A stretch of DNA of 64,000 bases from Polytrichum commune (Eukaryota > Streptophyta > Polytrichopsida > Polytrichales > Polytrichaceae), in contig OX485807.1 in the NCBI GenBank assembly GCA_950295325.1, positions 10,071,001-10,135,000 on the forward strand, given 5' to 3'. Under the pieces are notes generated by a model, which saw nothing but the letters and a program-made list of their open reading frames with translations, searched no databases and was not told the DNA's origin. The translations under genes and the position numbers were made by a program. Positions 61,275-64,000 of the stretch are shown piece after piece. Positions within the stretch are counted from its first letter, which is position 1, and each line of letters starts with the position of its first letter.

Positions 61275-64000
61275 ATGGTGAAGCATTTTCACTAAAAAAT
61301 GCCTACCTTAGATGTATCAGGGAACAACTCATAAATGCACTAAATGATAAAGGCAAACTTGGAACAATCTACAAGGGTCTTACACACTATATACTTGCTA
61401 AACATTAAGGTGCAAAAAACATACCTAGAATGAAACGCCACGACTGTAACCAATCACCCACCACTAGAACAATATACCTTATAAAAGCAGCAGGTGGAGC
61501 CCATCTCAGAAGTCAAATAGAAATTTTCCCTTTGGAAGCAACGCCAATTGAAAAAAAAAAACATAAACTATGCATAACACCACCACCCAAAAAAATCTTT
61601 ATTCAAAATCTAAAACACATACACAAACTACTCTTAGAAAACATATATGATATAAAACAACTCACTCTAAGGAATGACATACACTTGATGTCCTATACTA
61701 AATATATAAACTTCTACAAAAAACCAACACACGTGATAAAAACAAGCACTAAAAATAGAAGAACAATTATTTTGCCACCCAGGATGCAATGAAAATTGTC
61801 AAGAGCCATGCCAAAATCATAACCCACCAGTCACACTAGAACTAGAATACATTATAACAAGACATAATATAGAACCTCTAAATAGTGATACCCACACACA
61901 ACCACCAACCCTAACACCCTAACACATCTAATACACCCACCCACACCACACACATAATAAACAACCCAATAAAATACCCTATATACTCAATAATAGATCA
62001 TTATACGAAACCAATCAAAGACAATCATAAAATTATAAAAAAAGCAGTACACATACCTATGCCATTGGATACTACCCGATGATACAACTTATAACAAAAA
62101 ACTCCCACTAAGAAAATTGTTCCCCTATAACATCCCAAAAGTCATACAACACAATACAAATATAATACTCACATACTTTACCAAGAAACAACATACACTA
62201 TATGAAAATATCATACAAGAAAATGATTTTTCTACCCAAAACAAAGACCCAAGGCACAATCCCCGCCCCTAAACATCCCTCTCGTAAAAATTTCAACACA
62301 TGAATGCAACCCCGAAAAAGATATCAATACTAACACAAACAAAATTCAAGTACAAGATGACATTGCCCACATATATGACGAAACAAGCAAACATCGTATA
62401 ACCATTCCTTATAATAGACTTGCATGGCTTTGGACCCAATACAACCAAATGCCACACCAACCACACGACCTAATACCCCCCACCCAAACATTCGAAATAG
62501 AATTAACTTGGCTATATCAAAGATATAAACATAGAATCAAAAAATGACCCACTCAAAAACTCACACCACCTCCTACCCAAAGTACTATTAGACTACATCA
62601 CAACATCCTTTAACATTACCCATTCCTACTTCTCCTCACTAGTTACATGCTCCACTCAACTAACAAAATCCTTCTCGCCATTTCCCAAACACACATGTAA
62701 TCCCTCATATATCGGCAAATACCACTAAATACGAGGAACCAACTAAACCTCCAGAACTCAGCGAGCCACGTATAGAACCATTTGCTATTAGAATCCTTTG
62801 CATACACCACCAAAATAACAACATCGGTACCATAGAACAAATGGACACAATCAAAAATATATGTGATGACCTTAACATAAACCGTACAACCACACAAATT
62901 GCTCCTCCTAGCTTGCAAAATATAAAAGTTAACAAAAGCAAAACATGGAATGCCCTCACTTACTCAAGTCCATACACACACAATCGTAACACAATCCCAC
63001 CAATCCCAAACTACGAGAACAAAACACCCCTCAAATTCTCTCCCCAATATTGCCTCTACACAGACGGATCCTTCAACCCTCCAAAATAGGATATACATGG
63101 CTACGGGAAGAAGTTGGTTACGGCATATATAACCAAGAAAAAAAAATATCAAACTTGCAATACGACTACCAGGCCTACAAAACATTTTAAGAGCATAATT
63201 AATGGCCATACACCACACCCTTACAATAATATATACAAACTTCCCAAATGAACCCGCACATATCTTCACAGACTGCCTCAATGGCCTATATGTGATACAA
63301 AACCAAATAAAACACCCCACACCTCATAACAACCACCCAAATAAAACTATTTTAGAATAAATAATTAACTTCCTTATACAAAGGATTCAACCCACAACAC
63401 TATATAAAGTAAGAGCATATGCAAACATCATGGGATTGAATTATTGCCTTAAGTATTAGATTAGACTAGGATTATTTAGAACTACTAAAGCTTTATATTT
63501 TTGAAACCTTTGAGACAAGTAGCCGATGACATAAGGTAATGTCTAAAGTGGTTCATCTCATCCATAAAGATGACTGAACTCTTATTACTGAGAATACATG
63601 AGTGCCACGAATCCCCGGCCCGGAGGGCCCCGACACATGCCTACACGTACTTCTAATGTGCAAACAACACCACATACATGCCCTCCGAACCAAAAGCCAT
63701 AATAAGGCAATATGAGAATTAAAAAAAAAAAAAACTTATAGTGGCATCAAAAAAGTCAAAATGTTATATTCTCATGAATGCATGCACATTCAATAATAAC
63801 CCACCATAAAACACAATCCCCCATGGCTACTACCTTGCACGTGTGGTCAACAAAGATGTCATTGCAATGCCAAATTCAATCCAGACATCTTATGTGTGAA
63901 AGGACTACCATATCAATCCCCACCACCAACATAACCAAATGGGAACCTAACAATACAATTCATGGAATTCACATATCGTAATGATAGAATACCAGATGAT
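61275..64000 (+). pseudogene. 3' half of a LINE: RT tail, RNase H, zinc region, restriction-like endonuclease segment
   Basis: Plus-strand blocks run in order. AFSLKNAYLRCIREQLINAL and AAGGAHLRSQIEIFPLEATP (61275-61560) are the region downstream of the RT thumb. NYENKTPLKFSPQYCLY and TDGSFNPPK (63010-63085) start RNase H; TDG carries the first catalytic Asp. LMAIHHTLTIIYTNFPNEPA and HIFTDCLNGLYVIQNQI (63200-63310) follow. The catalytic Glu codon before LMAIHH is TAA at 63196. HVLLMCKQHHIHALRTK is near 63645. CTCGQQRCHCNAKFNPDILC is near 63840-63895, then after about 25 residues IQFMEFTYRNDR near the window end. The PD...E-F-T-Y...NDR pattern after a CCHC-like cluster resembles the restriction-like endonuclease of early-branching LINEs. 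Many stops and frameshifts make it dead. The element continues past the window edge, and its 5' part is missing. Confidence 0.85.

Overview
This window looks like nuclear DNA of a land plant. The two clearest genes are spliced and have plant-type exon layouts. A third locus is a decayed copy of plant dihydrodipicolinate synthase, the chloroplast lysine-pathway enzyme, and the rest is dense with eukaryotic transposon relics. The mix of Penelope-like/LINE reverse-transcriptase relics and short gene introns would fit a bryophyte, lycophyte, fern or similar lineage, but that is inference; nothing here fixes the species. No rRNA, tRNA or CRISPR was recognised.

Genic part (about 0-19 kb). A six-exon gene on the minus strand (90-6135) encodes a secreted/ER thioredoxin-fold protein of about 1,031 residues with two thioredoxin-like modules, WCGEG near the N-terminus and CGFC near the C-terminus. 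A plus-strand DHDPS pseudogene (about 7756-9359) follows, then a Tc1/mariner (pogo/Tigger) element with perfect inverted ends and TA target duplication (10313-11892). A complete nine-coding-exon gene for the eIF5-mimic protein (BZW/5MP, W2 domain, 411 residues) runs on the minus strand from 18757 to 14986. It has a 5-nt first coding segment and a 24-nt microexon. Introns of all three gene loci carry local tandem duplications.

Transposon-rich part (19-53 kb). There are two copies of a hAT-like MITE (24579-24987, 50479-50902; 8-bp target duplications), a Mutator-like fold-back element (38562-39931; 9-bp target duplication, inserted in a small tandem array) with decayed relatives at 19.3 and 52.4 kb, and three relics of a Penelope-like reverse transcriptase (26.2-28.1 kb minus, 31.9-32.3 kb minus, 43.0-45.35 kb plus). 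Two decayed gag-like ORFs lie on the minus strand (32.6-34.3 and 40.4-42.9 kb), and a LINE fragment at 46.0-46.8 kb. Long stretches between them hold no recognisable gene.

Last part (53-64 kb). One intact intronless ORF (53975-55228, plus) encodes a 417-residue multipass membrane protein of unknown function. It is followed by a GC-rich MITE with about 95-bp inverted repeats (55760-56118), a PIF/Harbinger-like element (58416-58922), and the 3' half of a LINE running off the window end. That LINE has the order RT C-terminal region, RNase H, zinc-binding region, then a PD...EFTY...NDR segment resembling a restriction-like endonuclease.

The protein-coding genes do not form a functional cluster. 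The window is best read as three intact genes in a landscape of decayed mobile elements. I found no clear new multi-gene system; the most unusual items are the LINE architecture, the paired gag-like/RT relics, the fold-back element and the intron duplications.
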